Part shown: positions 15,409 to 23,581 of the stretch, one piece after another
Position numbering within the stretch: position 1 is the first letter of the stretch
How the letters are laid out: the number at the start of each line of letters is the position of its first letter
NCBI GenBank assembly: GCA_020002185.1
Contig: CM034533.1
Coordinates: 69,755,888 to 69,819,887 of the forward strand
Source of the DNA: Paraescarpia echinospica
Lineage: Eukaryota; Annelida; Polychaeta; Sabellida; Siboglinidae
Direction of reading: 5' to 3'
Length of the DNA: 64,000 nucleotides
Position numbers and translations under genes: made by a program
The notes under the pieces: model-generated
Told to the model about the DNA's origin: nothing
What the model saw: the letters and a program-made list of their open reading frames with translations, nothing else
The model's database searches: none

Positions 15409-18199
15409 CACACACACCATGTCATCAAGTGGTGATTCTTGCTGGCCAACAGTCCTTGGTTACTTTGATATGATTCCGAAGATTGGTGGTAGATTTGATA
15501 GTGCCTTTCATCTTCACTGGGCAGTGTTTGCACTGTGCTGTGAAGCTTTTCTAAAGAGCATGTTGTGAAAATGGATTCACAGGTCAGACAATAATTCCAT
15601 AATCTGCTCACTAAAGAGCACGTTTTCAAAGAGCACGTTGTGAATGAGGTTTCACTGGTCAGACAATGATTCCACAATCTGCTCACTAAAGAGCACGTTT
15701 TCAAAGAGCACGTTGTGAATGAGGTTTCACTGGTCAGACAATGATTCCACAATCTGCTCACTACAGAGCACTTTTCCAAAGAGCATGTTGTGAAAGTGGA
15801 TTCACAGATCAGACAATAATTCCATAATCTGCTCACTAAAGAGCACGTTTTCAAAGAGCACGTTGTGAAAGTGGTTTCACAGGTCAAACAATGATTTTAT
15901 AACCTGCTGAGGATACTGCTCACTACAAAGCACCTTTTTCCAATGGCATGTTCTGAACTTGTGAAAGTGAACCTAACAATAATAATTATTAAAAGAATTA
16001 TGCATGCATTTGATTTGTATTTGACTGTGCATTTGATAAATCAAATGTTTTTGAATCGCATTCAAATGCAAATGGAAATGTTTAAGGTATGCATTCAAAT
16101 GCAAAAGCAAATGGATTTACAATTCCACGGAGGCATTTGAATGCGCATTCAAATGCTCATCATTGAAATGCGCATTCAAATGCATTTGCATTTTTTAACA
16201 AGCCTGTTCTCAACGAATTGTCTCTCTTGAAATAAACCAAGGATAGACAACGTTTCTGTATATGAATTATCAATGTTAACACAAAGCACGAAAAGACGAC
16301 GTGTCTTTGTGAATTGTCTCAGAAAGAGCAGAAAGACAACGTGTCAGTATATGAATGACCACTCTTGAAACAAAGCATGGAAATACAACGTGTCTATACA
16401 AAATGATCTCTTTTGAAACAAAGCATGACAAAACAACGTGAATTGTCTTTTATGAACTCGTGTGTCCATGAGTGTTCTCTGTTGCAGAGTACGGCAGCTG
16501 CGCCTGCTGGGGCGACCCTCATTGTCTGACGTTCGACAAGAAGTGGCTCCACTTCCAGGGTTCCTGTCAATACACCCTGGCTAGGGACAACTGTGACCGC
16601 GGATTAAATGTCTCCGCTCCGAACTTTGAAGTTATTCAGAACAACTGGAAAGGGAAAATAGAAAAGCCTGGGCTTTACTCATGGACAAAAGAAATTTATA
16701 TACTCATTTACGGACACGTAAGTTGACGGCTGATTCTTGTTTACGTTTCCGACGCATACATGTCGTAGAAATAGTTTCTTGGTTTCAAAGTTTTTTTCTA
16801 TGGCTGATTTGTAAATATGGTGGACATATATATATATTTCGCCAATGGTAACTACATTAGATACTTTAAAAACGACACCACAAAACGTAATACAACCGAG
16901 TTCTGGTGATAAACAATTGATATGCACAAGAATATTTATCTATCCGTTTTTCAGTTATTTTATTTAACTGTTTATTATTAGCCTACTCTAATTGTTGACC
17001 TTCTTATATATGCAACAACATTAGTGATTTCGATGTCGAGGTGCGTAGTTGTTAAAAAAAGTTAACTTTAGTTACAGTAAAGATATACAGTTATCGGAAT
17101 AGGGCAGAAAACAACGTTAAGTCATCTGCATTGTGTTGCACATTTTCAGAGATGTACATCTATGACCAGAGCGAACTGCAGGTAGATGATACACCGTGTA
17201 CACTCTCGATAAGCCAGTGTTTTCTTGTTCACAATCAATTGCTACGTGTAGCATGTTGCTACATGGCAGTCTTGTTCAATCAAACTCGTTACTTGTGATG
17301 TAGAGTACAACGCTCTGTTAACACAGCGAATCGAGTTGAGGCAAGGGAAGGTCGTCTACATTGACGGAATTCGAGCACAACGTTTACCTGTCACCCCTTT
17401 CCCCGACCATCCTGATCTGCAGATCTCTTGTTTTGGCAGATATGTGGTACGTCAACGCTCCCATTCACCTGAATATATATATTATAAAACAACAATTAAT
17501 AGTTTGATCTAAATATACGTACCTAATGCTGGTAACACATACGTTTGTTTCAGTGTTATAATTATGCAATGTTGTGTTTTTTTAAAGGATAAACACGAGA
17601 ATTGTCCTATAAACCTTCACATCCTATCCCGAAGGCGTGATTATACTGTAATTAGCCTACCCTCTCTCTCTCTCTCACCCTGTCTCTCTCTCTCATTCTC
17701 TGTCTCTCTGTCTCTCTGTCTCTCTGTCTCTCTGTCTGTCTGTCTCTCTGTCTCTCTGTCTCTCTGTCTCTCTGTCTCTCTGTCTCTCTGTCTCTCTGTC
17801 TCCCCGTCTCTCCGTCTCTCCGTCTATCTGCCTCTCTGTATCTCTGTATCTCTGTCTCTGTCTCTGACTCTGTCTCTGTCTCGGTCTCGGTCTCTGTCTC
17901 TGTCTCTGTCTCCGTCTCCGTCTCCGTCTCCGTCTCCGTCTCCGTCTCTGTCTCTCTGTCTCTCTGTCTCTCTGTATCTCTGTCTCTCTGTCTCTCTGTC
18001 TCTCTGTCTCTCTGTCTCTCTGTCTCTCTGTCTCTCTGTCTCTCTGTCTCTCTGTCTCTCTGTCTCTCTGTCTCTCTGTCTCTCTGTATCTCTGTCTCTG
18101 TCTCTGTCTCTGTCTCTGACTCTGTCTCTGTCTCTGCCTCTGTCTCTGTCTCTGTCTCTGTCTTCTCTCTCTCTCTGTCTCTGTCTCTGTCTCTCGCTG

Positions 18200-18297
<98 letters not shown>

Positions 18298-18680
18298 TCT
18301 CTTTGTCTCTCTGTAACTCTCCCTGTCTGTATTTTAAAATAAAATACAGTTGGATACAGTTAATTCTGTAATTTTCATTTCTTCGCCAGACAATACAGAC
18401 AAGGTTTGGTCTGGAAGTAAAATGGACAGGCGATGACAAGGTAATTGTGAACATCCCAAAGTCATACAAGCGGAACGTGTGTGGTCTTTGTGGCGACTTC
18501 GACAACGACAAGGAAAATGACTGGACCGTGGGTCCAGCGTGTCCCGACAACGGCCCGGGTAGTGTGGTGAGTGACCGTGATGTGTAAGAGTGGACAGTAA
18601 GTGTATGCAAGTAAATCGGTTAATATTTTAGACAACCTACACAAGACATACATATATACATACATACGTACGTACTGACG

Positions 18681-18714
<34 letters not shown>

Positions 18715-18788
18715 CACACGCATGCAGGCATACACGCACACATATACGTGCGCACGCACGCACATACACTCACGCGCACTAACGCACG

Positions 18789-18836
<48 letters not shown>

Positions 18837-21800
18837 CAGCTGAACAACAATACCTATTTGCAAATAGTTTTACTAATTTATCATTTTTTCGAACATGATA
18901 CTTTATATATTACATTTAGACCAAACTAATAATTGTTGTCTTATAAAATATACAGTAGAATGAAACAATTTATTTAAGGTAAAACCCATTAAACATTAAA
19001 CACGCTATGTATGACTTACTTTCAGACGAGCAACGAGAACACTTTCGGGCACTCGTGGCTGTATCGCGAGGACGAGGACGAGAGCTGTGAGCAGAACTGT
19101 GACGACACAGTGGAGGACGAGTGTGAGGAGGACGTGAGGGTGGAGGCGGAGAGAATGTGTGCTCTCATCACCAACACTGACGGCAGGTTCAAGGTAGGAA
19201 CACAGAGAGACTGAGAGAGACTGTGTGCTCTCATCACCAACACTGACGGCAGGTTCAAGGTAGGAACACAGAGAGACTGTGAGAGACTGTGTGCTCTCAT
19301 CACCAACACTGACGACATGTTCAAGGTAGGAACACAGAGAGACTGAGAGAGACTGTGTGCTCTCATCACCAACACTGACGGCAGGTTCAAGGTAGGAACA
19401 CAGAGAGACAGTGAGAGACTGTGTGCTCTCATCACCAGCACTGACGGCAGGTTCAAGGTAGGAACACAGAGAGACTGTGAGAGACTGTGTGCTCTCATCA
19501 CCAGCACTGACGGCAGGTTCAAGGTAGGAATACAGAGAGACAGTGAGAGACTGTGTGCTCTCATCACCAACACTGACGGCAGGTTCAAGGTAGGAACACA
19601 GAGAGACAGTGAGAGACTGTGTGCTCTCATCACCAACACTGACGGCAGGTTCAAGGTAGGAACACAGACAGACAGTGAGAGACTGTGTGCTCTCATCACC
19701 AGCACTGACGGCAGGTTCAAGGTAGGAACACAGAGAGACTGTGAGAGACTGTGTGCTCTCATCATCAGCACTGACGGCAGGTTCAAGGTAGGAATACAGA
19801 GAGACTGTGAGAGACTGTGTGCTATCATCACCAACACTGACGGCAGGTTCAAAGTAGGAACACAGAGAGACTGAGAGAGACTGTGTGCTCTCATCACCAA
19901 CACTGACGGCAGGTTCAAAGTAGGAACACAGAGAGACTGAAAGAGACGGTGAGAGACTGTGTGCTCTCATCACCAACACTGACGACATGTTCAAGGTAGG
20001 AACACAGAGAGACTGAGAGAGACTGCGTGCTCTCATCACCAACACTGACGGCAGGTTCAAGGTAGGAACACAGAGTGACAGTGAGAGACTGTGTGCTCTC
20101 ATCACCAGCACTGACGGCAGGTTCAAGGTATGAACACAGAGAGACTGTGAGAGACAGTGTGCTCTCATCACCAGCACTGACGGCAGGTTCAAGGTAGGAA
20201 TACAGAGAGACTGTGAGAGACTGTGTGCTATCATCACCAACACTGACGGCAGGTTCAAAGTAGGAACACAGCGAGACTGAGAGAGACGGTGAGAGACTGT
20301 GTTCTCTCATCACCAACACTGACGACATGTTCAAGGTAGGAACACAGAGAGACTGTGTGCTCTCATCACCAACATTGACGTCAGGTTCAAGGTAGGGACA
20401 CAGAGAGACTGAGAGAGACTGTGTACTCTCATCACCAACACTGACGGCAGGTTCAAGGTAGGAACACAGAGAGACTGTGAGAGACTGAGAGAGACTGTGT
20501 GCTCCCATCACCAACACTGACGGCAGGTTCAAGGTAGAAACACAGAGAGACTGTGAGAGACTGAGAGAGACTGTGTGCTCCCATCACCAACACTGACGGC
20601 AGGTTCAAGGTAGGAACACAGAGAGACTGTGAGAGACTGAGAGAGACTGTGTGCTCTCATCACCGACACTGACGACATGTTCAAGGTAGGAATACAGAGA
20701 GACTGTGAGAGACTGTGTGCTCTCATCACCAACAATGACGGCAGGTTCAATGTAGGAACACAGAGAGCCTGTGAGAGACTGTGTGCTCACACAACCAACG
20801 CTGACGGCATGTTGAAGGTAGGAACACGGAGAGACCATGAGAGACTGTGTGCTCTCATCACCAACACTGACGACATGTTCAAGGTAGGAACACAGAGAGA
20901 CTGTGAGAGACTGTGTGCTCTCAGCACCAACACTGACGTCAGGTTCAAGGTAGGTACACAGAGAGACTGAGAGAGACTGTGTGCTCTCATCACCAACACT
21001 GACGGCAGGTTCAAGGTAGGAACACAGAGAGACTGTGAGAGACTGAGAGAGACTGTGTGCTCCCATCACCAACACTGACGGTAGGTTCAAGGTAGGAACA
21101 CAGAGAGACTGTGAGAGACTGTGTGCTCTCATCACCAACAATGACGGCAGGTTCAATGCAGGAACACAGAGAGCCTGTGAGAGACTGTGTGCTCACACAA
21201 CCAACGCTGACGGCATGTTCAAGGTAGTAACACGGAGAGACCATGAGAGACTGTGTTCTCTCATCACCAACACTGACGGCAGGTTCAAGGTAAGAACACA
21301 GGGAGACTGTGAGAGAATGTGTGCTCACACAACCAACGCTGACATCATGTTCAAGGTAGGAACACGGAGAGACCATGAGAGACTGTGTGCTCTCAGCACC
21401 AACACTGACCGCATATTCAAGGTAGGAACACAGAGAGACTGTGAGAGACTGTGTGCTCTCAGCACCAACAGTGACGGCAGGTTTAAGGTAGGAACACAGG
21501 GAGACTGAGAGAGACGGTGAGAGATTGTATGCTCTCAGCACGAACACTGACGGCATGTTCAAGGTAGGAACACAGAGAGACTGTGAGAGACTGTGTGCTC
21601 TCAGCACCAACACTGACGGCATGTTCAAGGTAGGAACACAGATAGACTGATAGAGACGGTGAGAGATTGTATGCTCTTAGCACGAACACTGACGGCATGT
21701 TCAAGGTAGGAACACAGAGAGATTGTGAGAGACTGTGTGCTCTCAGCACCAACACTGACGGCATGTTCAATGTAGGAACACAGAGAGACCGTGAGAGACT

Positions 21801-23434
21801 GCGTGCTCTCAGCACCAACACTGACGGCAGGTTCAAGGTAGGAACACAGAGAGACTGTGAGAGACTGTGTGCTCTCATCACCAACACTGACGACATGTTC
21901 AAGGTAGGAACACAGAGATACTCAGAGAAACTGTGTGCTCTCATCACCAACACTGTCGGCAGGTTCAAAGTAGGAACACAGAGAGACTGAGAGAGACGGT
22001 GAGAGATTGTATGCTATCAGCACGAACACTGACGGCATGTTCAAGGTAGGAACACAGAGAGACCGTGAGAGACTGTGTGCTCTCAGCACCAACACTGACG
22101 GCATATTCAATGTAGGAACACAGAGAGACTGTGAGAGACAGTGTGCTCTCATCACCAGCAGTGACGGCACGTTCAAGGTAGGAAAACAGAGAGACTGTGA
22201 GAGACTGTGTGCTCTCAGCACCAACACTGACGGCAGGTTTAAGGTAGGAACACAGAGAGACTGAGAGAGACTGTGAGAGACTGTGTGCTCTCAGTACCAA
22301 CACTGACCGCATGTTCAAGGTAGGAACACAGAGAGACTGTGAGAGACTGTGTGCTCTCAGCACCAACACTGACGGCAGGTTTAAGGTAGGAACACAGAGA
22401 GACTGAGAGAGACTGTGAGAGACTGTGTACTCTCAGCATCAACACTGACCGCATGTTCAAGGTAGAAACACAGAGAGACTGTGAGAGACTGTGTGCTCTC
22501 AGCACCAACACTGACGGCAGGTTCAAGGTAGGTACACAAGAGAGACTGTGAGAGACTGTGAGAGACTGTGTGCTCTCAGCACCAACACTGACGGCAGGTT
22601 CAAAAGAGGAACACAGGGAGAATGTGAGAGAATCTGAGAGAATGTGAGAGACTGTGTGCTCTCATCACCAACAAGGGCAGATTTAAGATTATAACCTATA
22701 ATGGCACCATAATTATTTCTACCGACGACTGAACATGTTCCAGCGGCTTACATTCAAAATGTAACACAAACAGCACTTGCATGGAATCTAGGAAATATCC
22801 TTGCCAAAACAATTCCTACCTGCTATGTACTGACCATTTTTCAAACGTTTGTAGAATTTTTGATTTGGACTCATGTCCAGAAAAATTGCCGTATTTTTAA
22901 AGATATGTATAAATGTATTGTTACCTATCATGCTTTGTCATCTAAGCAACCGGTATGTTAATGTTATATACACTGTTCAAGAATGGGCTGCTTCGGGTAC
23001 TAGTCTACTCTATATTCCCAACATTTAAACAAGTATTAGAACTAGGGCTTTCTTGGTTGCTGTATCAATTCACTGGAATTCACTCCCTGTTGGTGGTATG
23101 TCAGTAGAAGGCACAACGAAACGTCGCAATCATCTAAGGAATTATTTTTAACTGTACAGTGTAGGAAAATGCTTTGGAGCTATGCAGTGGCTTGGTTTAA
23201 AATGAACTGTATTATGTTTAGTTGGTTATTGTTCACGTCTGTGTTTGCAGGAATGCCTGTCGGAGTTTACCGCTGTCGAACTAACGGAGATCCAGATGGC
23301 GTGTGTGTTTGACATGTGTCACATGAAGAACGACATCGTGCTCGCCCTCTGTCCCACGGCCGAACAGTTCGCCCAGCGTTGTCAGGTCGACTTCCACGTC
23401 AACATCACCAACTGGCGGGGCAAAGATTTCTGTC
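182..23434 (+). CDS. Multidomain extracellular protein gene: FBG-like / EGF x3 / VWD / C8 (partial, 16 exons resolved)
   Basis: One spliced gene joins the exons listed separately below. Every intron phase carries over correctly from one exon to the next, which is the main support for the model. Domain order is: tail of one fibrinogen-like module (contactin-associated-protein/neurexin-IV style), two further such modules, three EGF modules on exons bounded by phase-1 introns, a von Willebrand D domain on three exons, and a C8 domain on two. These domains are extracellular, cysteine-rich and disulfide-bonded, so a secreted or surface adhesion/matrix role is likely. No start codon, signal peptide or terminus is visible: the 5' end lies before the window and the 3' end runs into the assembly gap at 23582. 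I do not recognise an orthologue, and the exact architecture may be lineage-specific. Introns are very repeat-rich. Confidence 0.8.
912..1069 (+). CDS. Exon: start of fibrinogen-like module 2
   Basis: Phase-1 acceptor at 910-911; GTGAGT donor at 1070 in phase 0. It encodes SCEEIRLN, then [10 protein letters not shown] and HCDY, the 'SC-x-E ... DPD-x-x-G ... V-x-CD' signature that opens fibrinogen-C-like domains. The phase joins correctly to the exon at 182-349. Confidence 0.65.
1137..1180. repeat. (TA)n microsatellite
   Basis: Uninterrupted TA dinucleotides in the intron after the exon at 912-1069. The rest of 1070-1951 shows no recognisable gene. Confidence 0.95.
1952..2089 (+). CDS. Exon: middle of fibrinogen-like module 2
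   Basis: Forty-six codons between an ACAG acceptor and a GTGAGT donor, phase 0 on both sides. It encodes [23 protein letters not shown] in two blocks, equivalent to the Y-x-x-x-x-x-Q-L-x-x-L-x-x-x-S-x-x-C-x-Q stretch of CNTNAP-type fibrinogen-like domains. The second module has a parallel exon at 4965-5122. Confidence 0.6.
2096..2513. repeat. GA-rich / (GGCAGA)n low-complexity tract
   Basis: Purine-only mixture of GATA, GA and GGCAGA units in the intron between 2089 and 3592, including a ~60-bp segment containing GAAGAGGGATTGAGTTAGAG that occurs twice (near 2403 and 2453). Confidence 0.9.
2868..3345. repeat. 12-bp minisatellite TCTTCTGCTTCC
   Basis: About 40 copies of a 12-bp unit. Because 12 is a multiple of three, all frames stay open and produce Ser/Ala-rich, Phe/Cys/Leu-rich and Lys/Gln/Arg-rich ORFs on both strands. 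None has a non-repeat domain, so I treat it as an intronic minisatellite rather than a gene. Confidence 0.95.
3592..3922 (+). CDS. Exon: C-terminal half of fibrinogen-like module 2
   Basis: Begins after CCTACAG and ends at GTGAGT in phase 1. It encodes [25 protein letters not shown], then [18 protein letters not shown] and a [15 protein letters not shown] segment. The Cys-rich strip followed by 'LPxSxV' is the CNTNAP-like hallmark already seen in module 1. The exon is 331 bp, longer than its counterparts, because module 3 splits the same region over two exons (5433-5584 and 7752-7918). Confidence 0.7.
4407..4532 (+). CDS. Exon: start of fibrinogen-like module 3 (GC donor)
   Basis: The coding frame reads [18 protein letters not shown] and later [11 protein letters not shown], the opening strand pattern of a fibrinogen-like domain. 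A phase-1 start after the AG at 4405-4406 is required by the previous exon. The only end that gives the phase 1 needed by the next exon is at 4532, followed by GCAAGT. This makes it a GC-AG intron. The alternative GT at 4520 would leave the frame out of register. Confidence 0.6.
4965..5122 (+). CDS. Exon: middle of fibrinogen-like module 3
   Basis: Acceptor ACGCAG in phase 1, donor GTATTT in phase 0. It encodes [19 protein letters not shown], parallel to the exon at 1952-2089, and ends YDCIATQ. The donor is followed closely by a (TA)n tract. Confidence 0.55.
5163..5250. repeat. (TA)n followed by (GA)n
   Basis: About 28 TA dinucleotides run directly into a GA tract, in the intron between 5122 and 5433. 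Confidence 0.95.
5433..5584 (+). CDS. Exon: Cys-rich part of fibrinogen-like module 3
   Basis: Phase-0 acceptor at 5431-5432, GTGAGA donor, phase 2. It encodes [16 protein letters not shown] and then [12 protein letters not shown], matching the W-x-x-F ... C-x-C part of module 2. The phase-2 end is completed by a single base in the exon at 7752. Confidence 0.6.
5815..6600. repeat. 9-bp minisatellite TGC(T/C)CTCTC
   Basis: Nearly 800 bp of a pyrimidine-rich 9-bp unit with 2-bp slippage variants. It gives long spurious ORFs on both strands (Leu/Ser-rich on plus, Arg/Glu/Ala-rich on minus). It lies in the 2.2-kb intron 5585-7751; the rest of that intron (6601-7751) is AT-rich with no gene seen. 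Confidence 0.95.
7752..7918 (+). CDS. Exon: C-terminal part of fibrinogen-like module 3
   Basis: Acceptor GTTAACAG; ends at a GTGTGT donor in phase 1. It encodes [20 protein letters not shown] followed by KRALPLREF. The CNCD-x(3)-E-W-x-x-DAG-x-L...LP pattern is the clearest CNTNAP-like signature in the gene. The donor runs straight into a GT-rich tract (7919-8155), so the exact donor is less certain. Confidence 0.7.
7919..8155. repeat. GT/GC-rich imperfect (TGCG/TGTG)n tract
   Basis: Alternating purine-pyrimidine tract, potentially Z-DNA forming, starting directly at a splice donor. Confidence 0.85.
8357..8503 (+). CDS. Exon: EGF-like domain 1
   Basis: A phase 1-1 exon, typical of shuffled EGF modules. 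It encodes [18 protein letters not shown], then [15 protein letters not shown] and ends NGRQCF. Six cysteines are in EGF order, with a calcium-binding-type D-x-N-E-C start. Donor GTGAGT at 8504. Confidence 0.85.
8504..9423. other. Intron between EGF 1 and EGF 2
   Basis: AT-rich sequence without a convincing coding segment or recognisable repeat family. Confidence 0.5.
9424..9543 (+). CDS. Exon: calcium-binding EGF-like domain 2
   Basis: Phase 1-1 exon between CAG at 9421-9423 and GTACGA at 9544. It encodes [16 protein letters not shown] and [15 protein letters not shown], with six cysteines and the D-x-D-E-C and G-S-F/Y features of cbEGF. Confidence 0.88.
9780..9845. repeat. (CA)n-rich tract
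   Basis: Imperfect CACG/CACA repeats upstream of the EGF 3 exon. Confidence 0.85.
9903..10025 (+). CDS. Exon: calcium-binding EGF-like domain 3
   Basis: Phase 1-1 exon, acceptor TTGCAG, donor GTAAAC. It encodes [18 protein letters not shown] and [18 protein letters not shown]. The C-x-D-x-N-A-x-C...G-Y-x-C-x-C...G-x-G-x-x-C pattern is diagnostic of cbEGF. Confidence 0.9.
10254..11848. repeat. 47-bp tandem repeat array, left part
   Basis: Regular 47-bp units (core GGAAAGACAACGTGTGTCT, then ATGAATGGTCTCTCATGAAA) run from about 10254 to 11550, ~28 copies with few substitutions. Several degenerate copies follow to 11848. Variation is mainly GTG/GTA and CAT/CAG/CAC. The array resumes at 16207, so it was split by the element at 11849-16206. 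No unique spacers, so it is not a CRISPR. Confidence 0.95.
13070..13150. repeat. (CA)n / (GCAC)n microsatellite
   Basis: ACGC and CA repeats immediately upstream of the CR1 fragment, inside the hAT-like element. Confidence 0.9.
13158..13765 (+). mobile_element. 5'-truncated CR1 LINE fragment (RT C-terminus and 3' end)
   Basis: Homologous to the reverse complement of 24582-25035 in the long CR1 element. The frame at 13469-13675 encodes [19 protein letters not shown] and stops soon after YPRRVGYT, which is the ORF2 C-terminus missing from the long copy because of the gap. Frameshifts precede 13469. The 3' UTR runs to the tandem 'TCTGGGTGGTAATCTTG' region near 13760. Confidence 0.85.
14288..14490. 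repeat. Direct repeat copy 1 (~200 bp) within the hAT-like element
   Basis: Matches 15124-15322 closely from GTTGTGA(C/T)..GGTGACTCGG to the AAGGTGGGGGAACC block. Copies are in the same orientation, ~836 bp apart. Confidence 0.85.
15124..15322. repeat. Direct repeat copy 2 (~200 bp)
   Basis: Partner of 14288-14490. It is followed by a (CACG)n/(CA)n tract at 15360-15418. Confidence 0.85.
15541..15925. repeat. ~75-bp tandem repeat, about 5 copies
   Basis: Units contain TCAGACAATGATTCCACAAT and CTGCTCACTAAAGAGCAC. They keep a minus-strand ORF open, but the product is purely repetitive. Confidence 0.85.
16207..16470. repeat. 47-bp tandem repeat array, right part (degenerate)
   Basis: Diverged copies of the 47-bp unit (GACAACGTGTC...AATTGTCTC...GAAACAAAGCA) continue the array interrupted at 11848. 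Confidence 0.8.
16488..16717 (+). CDS. Exon: von Willebrand factor D domain, part 1
   Basis: Starts in phase 1 after GTTGCAG. It encodes [20 protein letters not shown] and [12 protein letters not shown], the 'C-x-x-x-GDPHxxTFD-x-x-x-x-x-F-x-G-x-C-x-Y-x-L' opening of VWD domains (the calcium-coordinating GDPH motif is intact), then NFEVIQNN. It ends in phase 0 at GTAAGT after IYGH. Confidence 0.92.
17306..17446 (+). CDS. Exon: VWD domain, part 2
   Basis: Forty-seven codons, phase 0 to 0. The acceptor AG at 17304-17305 is preferred over the AG two bases upstream because only it keeps the phase. It encodes [20 protein letters not shown] and later [10 protein letters not shown], the middle strands of VWD. 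Confidence 0.8.
17655..18312. repeat. (TCTCTG)n and (TC)n microsatellite
   Basis: About 660 bp of TCTCTG, CCGTCT and TC units fill most of the intron between the second and third VWD exons. ORFs on both strands here are artefacts. Confidence 0.97.
18390..18566 (+). CDS. Exon: VWD domain, part 3
   Basis: Phase 0 to 0, acceptor CGCCAG, donor GTGAGT. It encodes [20 protein letters not shown], then [27 protein letters not shown] is the C-terminal VWD signature (CGLCGN/DFD). The preceding intron is mostly a (TCTCTG)n tract. Confidence 0.92.
18648..18836. repeat. (CATA)n, (CGCA)n and (CA)n microsatellites
   Basis: Three consecutive simple repeats in the intron upstream of the first C8 exon. Confidence 0.95.
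19026..19193 (+). CDS. Exon: acidic linker and first half of C8 domain
   Basis: Fifty-six codons, phase 0 to 0. It opens with [12 protein letters not shown], typical of the VWD-C8 junction, then a strongly acidic segment with four cysteines, and ends [15 protein letters not shown] at the GTAGGA donor. The C-x-L-I-x-x-x-x-G-x-F start of C8 continues at 23251. The last ~36 bases of the exon and its donor are the parent of the 66-bp tandem array that fills the next intron. Confidence 0.88.
19158..22680. repeat. 66-bp tandem array derived from an exon end plus splice donor (~53 copies)
   Basis: Unit starts recur at 19158, 19224 and 19290 and so on. Each unit contains TGTGCTCTCATCACCAACAC, then GACGGCAGGTTCAAG|GTAGGAA, i.e. 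the end of the C8 exon and its donor. The first unit overlaps the real exon (19026-19193). At 22 codons per unit, long stretches stay open in the exon frame (repeat theme [20 protein letters not shown]), although reading straight on from the first donor meets TGA after six codons. Insertions such as GAGAGACTGA change phase in places. Confidence 0.95.
22681..23250. other. Remainder of intron upstream of second C8 exon
   Basis: Unique AT-rich sequence with no recognised feature other than the acceptor at its end. Confidence 0.5.
23251..23434 (+). CDS. Exon: second half of C8 domain
   Basis: Starts in phase 0 after GTGTTTGCAG, ends in phase 1 at GTACGT. It encodes [35 protein letters not shown] and NWRGKDFC, matching the remaining C8 cysteines (C...C-x-x-D-x-C...LC...C...W-R-x-x-x-FC). 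The gene must continue into or beyond the N gap 147 bp downstream. Confidence 0.9.
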
Positions 23435-23581
23435 GTACGTCTCCACTCTGTCTGTCAGCCTCTGTCTGTCTGATTGTCTGTCTGTCTACCTGTCTCTATT
23501 TATATGTCTGTCTGCATGTCTGTATGTATGTATGTATGTATGTATGTATGTATGTCTCTTGTTCTCTTATCTTCTCTCTCT

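Larger units (their letters stand above)
11849..16206. mobile_element. hAT-like non-autonomous DNA transposon (4.36 kb), inserted in the 47-bp array
   Basis: The left end CAGACATGTTAACAAATGCA and the reverse complement of the right end CAGGCTTGTTAAAAAATGCA match at 17 of 20 positions and start with the CAG typical of hAT termini. Flanks GTCTCTAC (11841-11848) and TTCTCAAC (16207-16214) match at 6 of 8 positions and both fit the hAT target-site form nTnnnnAn. Removing the element and one flank copy restores a normal degenerate 47-bp unit. Both ends carry many copies of ATTTGAATGC-type subterminal repeats. I see no transposase. The interior holds a CR1 fragment, a ~200-bp direct repeat and a ~75-bp tandem repeat. 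Confidence 0.75.

Noticed and set aside
17564..18610. Long ORFs on both strands
   Set aside because: Translation of (TCTCTG)n and (TC)n.
19005..22526. Minus-strand ORFs up to 417 codons ([18 protein letters not shown] repeats)
   Set aside because: Antisense reading of the 66-bp array, which derives from a plus-strand exon; no start or promoter context.
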